This document shows positions 60,234-64,000 of a stretch of 64,000 nucleotides of DNA, one piece after another. The stretch spans positions 337,268,002-337,332,001 of the forward strand of contig NC_081414.1 of assembly GCF_030272615.1 (NCBI RefSeq), given 5' to 3'. The position numbers and the translations under genes were made by a program. Numbering within the stretch: position 1 is the stretch's first letter; every line of letters begins with the position of its first letter. Below the pieces are notes generated by a model. It was not told the origin of the DNA, did not search any database, and saw only the letters and a list, made by a program, of their open reading frames with translations. This DNA comes from Cryptomeria japonica. Lineage: Eukaryota > Streptophyta > Pinopsida > Cupressales > Cupressaceae.

Positions 60234-63200
60234 ATGAGTTTTACAACAATAAGCCCTACTTACACTATTCCTGTTAGACGAAGCCGTAGAATTAAGTCTT
60301 TCCGAGGTTTAACTACTGAGGAGATGGAACCTAATTTGAGTAGTCTTTTTAACGAGGACATGGGTAATTCCTCTAATCCTCCTAATGATGAAGAAGCTCC
60401 CCATGAAGTTTCTGTTGAACAACTTTCCAAATTGGATAACCAATTTGACGATTTTCACCAATGGATGTCTCATGAGTATCCCGATAGTCAAGCTCTTCCT
60501 TTAATTGAGGGTCTAAAACGTATGCTTCAAAGTGATAAGAATGGAATTGATGTTTTACGTGGTATCGCACACATTGTGGATTCGAATGTGATGCCTATGA
60601 AGAGTTGTGCTGAATCTTTAGGTTATACACAACCTCCTACACAAGTCAATCATTCTATTCCTTTGACCACTTCTATTGCTAGTTTACCTACCTTTACATC
60701 AAACATCATGGCTACCTCTATACAAGACATTCCTCCTGTGATTACCAGTCATGGGGGCAATCCTCCTTCTTCAATTAACCCTATTCCTTCATTTAATCCG
60801 ACTTCTTCATTCATTCCTTCAATAAGTGTTCCTATTACATCTTCACAAATGAACATGACACAAGGGGGCAATTCATTTAACCATTCCATTCCTCCTTGTA
60901 GTGTTCCTCCTATCCAATCATCCCCTATGGTTGACTATCATAGGGTCCCACCACCTTACTCTTTACCATCTTTCAATAACATCACACCTCCATCTCAATC
61001 TAACACACCTAATATGAACTCTTCGACTGAAGCTACCATTAATAATCTTGCACAAACTGTCTCTTCTTTACAGCAACAAGTTGCCTCTATGAATCAATCT
61101 AAGTTTAGTGTGCCCACATTTGATGTTGCGAGCCCACTTTCTCTTGACATTGTTCGAGCTATTCCTCCTAAGCATGTTGAAATCCCGCATTTGGAACTTT
61201 ATAATGGTAAAGGAGATCCTCTAACACATGTTAAGACTTTTCAAACAATATGTACTAATTTTGCTTATGACCAAAGGTTGCTTGCAAAACTATTTACTAG
61301 AACATTAAGAGACAAAGCCCTACAATGGTATTGCTCGTTGCCTTCTTATTCTATTACTTCTTTCGAACAACTTGCAAATGCTTTCATTCAACAATTTCAA
61401 AATAACATAAGTCCTAAAGTTACTTTGATTGATTTAATGCATTGTAAACAAGGTGTTAAAGAAAAAGTGACTGATTTCATTGGTAGATATAAGCATTTGT
61501 ATGCTCAAATTTCTTTTCCAGTGCCTGATAATGATATTCAAAGAATCTTTATTTCTAATTTACAAAAAGATATTCGAGACAAACTTCTGTTTTCTGAGTT
61601 TACTTCTTTCCAAAAGTTGTGCGCCACTCTTCACAATTATCAACTGACTGTGAGTCAAATGGAACAATCACATCCTATGGCTCCAAGTGATAAGGGTGAT
61701 AGCAGTCAACAACCATTTGGGAAGTTTAAACCGAACAGAGATTCCATCAAATTCAATGAAAACATCATCAACAACAATGTGAATGCAGCATCAGGTGTGC
61801 CTCCTATTTCTAAATTTTTCAGGAAAGAAAGAAAGTATACTCCTTTGAATGAATCATTGCATGATATTATGAATAAGTTATTGGGACAAAATGTGCTTAC
61901 CCTTCCTCCTATAAGACAAATTGATCCTGCAAAGATTACTTCACCTTATTTTGATCACAAATCTTTTTGTCACTTTCATTGTCAGCCTGGGCATGATACT
62001 GAAAAATGTTTTTCTCTAAAGGGTAAAATTCAAGATTTGATTGATAATAATACTATTTCTGTTTCTGGAGTGAATGATAAAGGCAACACATCTGTAGCTC
62101 CTCCTAACCAAAATCTTCAGATTTTTACTGATCCATTACCTTCTCATACCTCTCATACCTCTAATGCGATTGAGGCTAATGATTCCTCTTTCTCATCTGA
62201 TGGTCTTGTGTCTATGACTCCGAATGTGATTAACTTTGTAGAGCAGCAAGAAAACCCTAAAGAACCTTCCATCACATTTGATTCTAGTGAAACCATTAGA
62301 GCACCTGATGGTCCTTTATACATAGTTGCAAAAGTCAAGAATATGCCTTGCCGTGGAGTGCTTATTGATCCTTCGTGCATGGTTAATGTTATTACTGAAG
62401 AATTTCTTTTTACTTTGCAATTGAATCAAGTGATCTATGACAAAACAGATGTGATTGTGAAATTATTTGATGCATTTTCTTCTCCTGCAATTGGTTCTAT
62501 TACATTGCCTATTGAGGTCCATAACAAATCTCTTGATGTGAACTTTGCTATTATTCCATCTTCCGAACAATTTCGTGTGAAGCTTGGCTATCCTTGGCTA
62601 TCTTCCATGAAAGCTATTGTTTCTCCTATTCATAAGTGTTTGAAATTTCCCCATAATGGTGAAGTTGTTACTGTCAATCATAGTCTCTTTAAACCAGCTG
62701 AAAGAACCTCTAGTGTTCCTATTGATTACTTTTGGCCTAAACAATTCCAATCTCTTCCTCCGCGAAGTGATCATCTTTTCAAATCTTATCAAAAGTGGAA
62801 AACAGATATGATCCTATCTCTAAGTGAACCTAGAGCACCTAAACTTGACATTCCTATCATTCTTGAGAAGGAAATTCTTCCTTTGAAAGACAAAACTAAT
62901 GTCTTTCCCCAAGAAGATTCCCAACCCGTCCCTATGGATGCGACTATGTCTTTGCCTAATAAATCTTCTAAAAATAGAGCTATACCTCCTCGTCATGATG
63001 GACTTGGTCTTCTTCCTAAACCAAAAATTCCTCCTTTATATGGAGCAGTTCCTCCTCCTGCCTTCTATAGAGAGAAGAGACCTTCTTCTTCTCCTATTAT
63101 CCAGCCTAAGAGACCACAACCTAAACACCCAAGTGATAGGGATGAGAACATTCCTCCTCCTCTATCTTCTACACTTCCTACTAAGACTAGACGTAATCGT

Positions 63201-63668
63201 TCTGCATGGGAACGTCGACGAAAGCGTCGTCTTAGGGCTCAAGCAGCTGCTTCTCAAACTTTGCAATCTCCACAAACACCTTCAACAAGCATTATTCCAT
63301 TTTCCCCTCAGCCGGATATTGAGCCTAAATCTCCTAAACATAAGATGCATGATGGTCTTGATCCTGTGTGAGTTAAAGATCCTATTTTTATAAATCTTGA
63401 TGATGATATAGATGAAAATATTACTCCTCTTGCTTCTGATAGTGAATATGAACTTGTTGATGTTGATAACCATTTATCTAATGAATTTTCTAAAGCACTT
63501 ATCCTATCTCCTAGACAAGAACAATGTGGCTTGGAACATGAACATAGCCCTTGTTTGGATCTTGTGATAGCTCCATCTGCTGTGTTGGATGTTCCTCCTC
63601 TAGCGTGTTCCCTGCCTTCCCGAAACATTGATCAGCAAGATCGGGGGGTAGATGACATGCTAGACTAG
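60234..63668 (+). pseudogene. gag-protease polyprotein of copy B, one in-frame stop near the end
   Basis: Open from MSFTTISPTYTIPVRRSRRI for 1,045 codons to a TGA at 63369-63371, then open again for 99 codons to a TAG at 63668. Copy A has CGA (Arg) at the TGA, so this is a private C-to-T change at a CpG. Gag domain ~319-478 (KGDPLTHVKTFQ, RDKALQWYCSLPSY, DLMHCKQGVKEKVTDFIGRY); zinc-knuckle-like CHFHCQPGHDTEKC at 579-592; retropepsin-like domain ~690-800 with D712-P713-S714 in place of D-T/S-G; basic patch WERRRKRRLRAQ. Only ~99 C-terminal residues would be lost, so a nearly complete Gag is still possible. Confidence 0.88.
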
Positions 63669-64000
63669 TTACATTAGCATAGCAGACTCTCTCCCCCTCT
63701 CTTTTGTTACTTCTTCTATATGTTATTCTCATTCTTCTATTTGTTGTCCTTAGTGTTGTCTACTTGAGGACGATGCAAAGCATTGAGATCTCTCGATCTC
63801 TCTCATGTTGACTCAAAAGACACATGTGTTCCCTTCTTCTAGGTGACCTTCCTTGATTGGGGAATGAAGAACAATTATGCATACATACATATGATATATA
63901 TACATGACTTATCATACAGCATACTGACCCCAAGGAGAGCGAAGTCACCTCGTGCTTTGTGTTTTGTGTCTATTATCCTTGGGCTTATCTCACACTTGGG
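63669..64000 (+). other. Non-coding internal tail of copy B
   Basis: Corresponds to ~1008-680 of copy A reversed (TAGCATAGCAGACTCTCTCC, GACACATGTGTTCCCTTCTT). No gene. Confidence 0.75.

Larger units (their letters stand above)
57847..64000 (+). mobile_element. Gag-only LTR retrotransposon, copy B (plus strand, 3' end outside window)
   Basis: Same family as 1-7062, opposite strand: 5' LTR 57847-59059, primer-binding site at ~59060-59082, leader to 60233, gag-protease frame 60234-63668, then the non-coding tail to the window edge. By comparison with copy A the 3' LTR should start ~420 bp beyond base 64000. It is nested in the leader of another LTR element. Confidence 0.88.

Overview
The window looks like nuclear DNA of a seed plant with a very large, repeat-rich genome, most likely a gymnosperm (conifer). 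The evidence is one intact plant CYP94-type P450 gene in 64 kb, old and broken retrotransposons nested in each other, LINEs of the plant type with a C-terminal RNase H, a decayed PLS-type PPR gene, and fragments of a DRM-type DNA methyltransferase. No species can be named from the sequence alone, and no tRNA, rRNA or CRISPR array was seen.

Layout. 1-7062: minus-strand copy of a gag-only LTR retrotransposon, whose 3' LTR runs off the left edge. 7063-9115: 3' ends of two LINEs in opposite orientation. 9116-12516 and 20436-21051: AT-rich DNA split by an essentially full-length minus-strand LINE (12534-20418) with a perfect 17-bp target-site duplication. 21052-30009: a ~360-bp tandem satellite in two arrays, a 1.77-kb segment duplicated between them, and a decayed DDE-type transposase gene on the minus strand. 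32025-32213: small element with perfect 24-bp inverted ends. 33664-37625: a ~3.96-kb inverted repeat whose ~0.94-kb arms carry DRM methyltransferase gene fragments. 38090-38995: unrecognised acidic-repeat ORF. 39327-40248: purine/pyrimidine microsatellites around a palindrome-rich simple array. 41471-48837: second minus-strand LINE. 51455-52252: decayed PPR gene (minus). 52590-54170: intact, intronless CYP94-family cytochrome P450, followed by a relic of its own 3' end. 55040-57846: LTR and leader of another LTR retrotransposon, interrupted at 57847 by a second, plus-strand copy of the gag-only element that runs off the right edge.

How the parts relate. The only gene likely to make a working product is the P450. 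The two gag-only elements are the same family, face away from each other and bracket ~51 kb. Each carries a different single nonsense codon in a gag-protease reading frame of about 1,145-1,150 codons, and neither has room for reverse transcriptase or integrase, so they depend on an autonomous relative. The LINEs share an unusual layout: ORF1 (DUF4283-like plus zinc knuckle), ORF2 (endonuclease, RT, RNase H) and a third ORF after the RNase H, made of a globular domain and a coiled coil. The most striking locus is the inverted repeat of a DNA-methyltransferase gene fragment. If transcribed it would fold into a long hairpin matching a gene of the plant's own silencing machinery.
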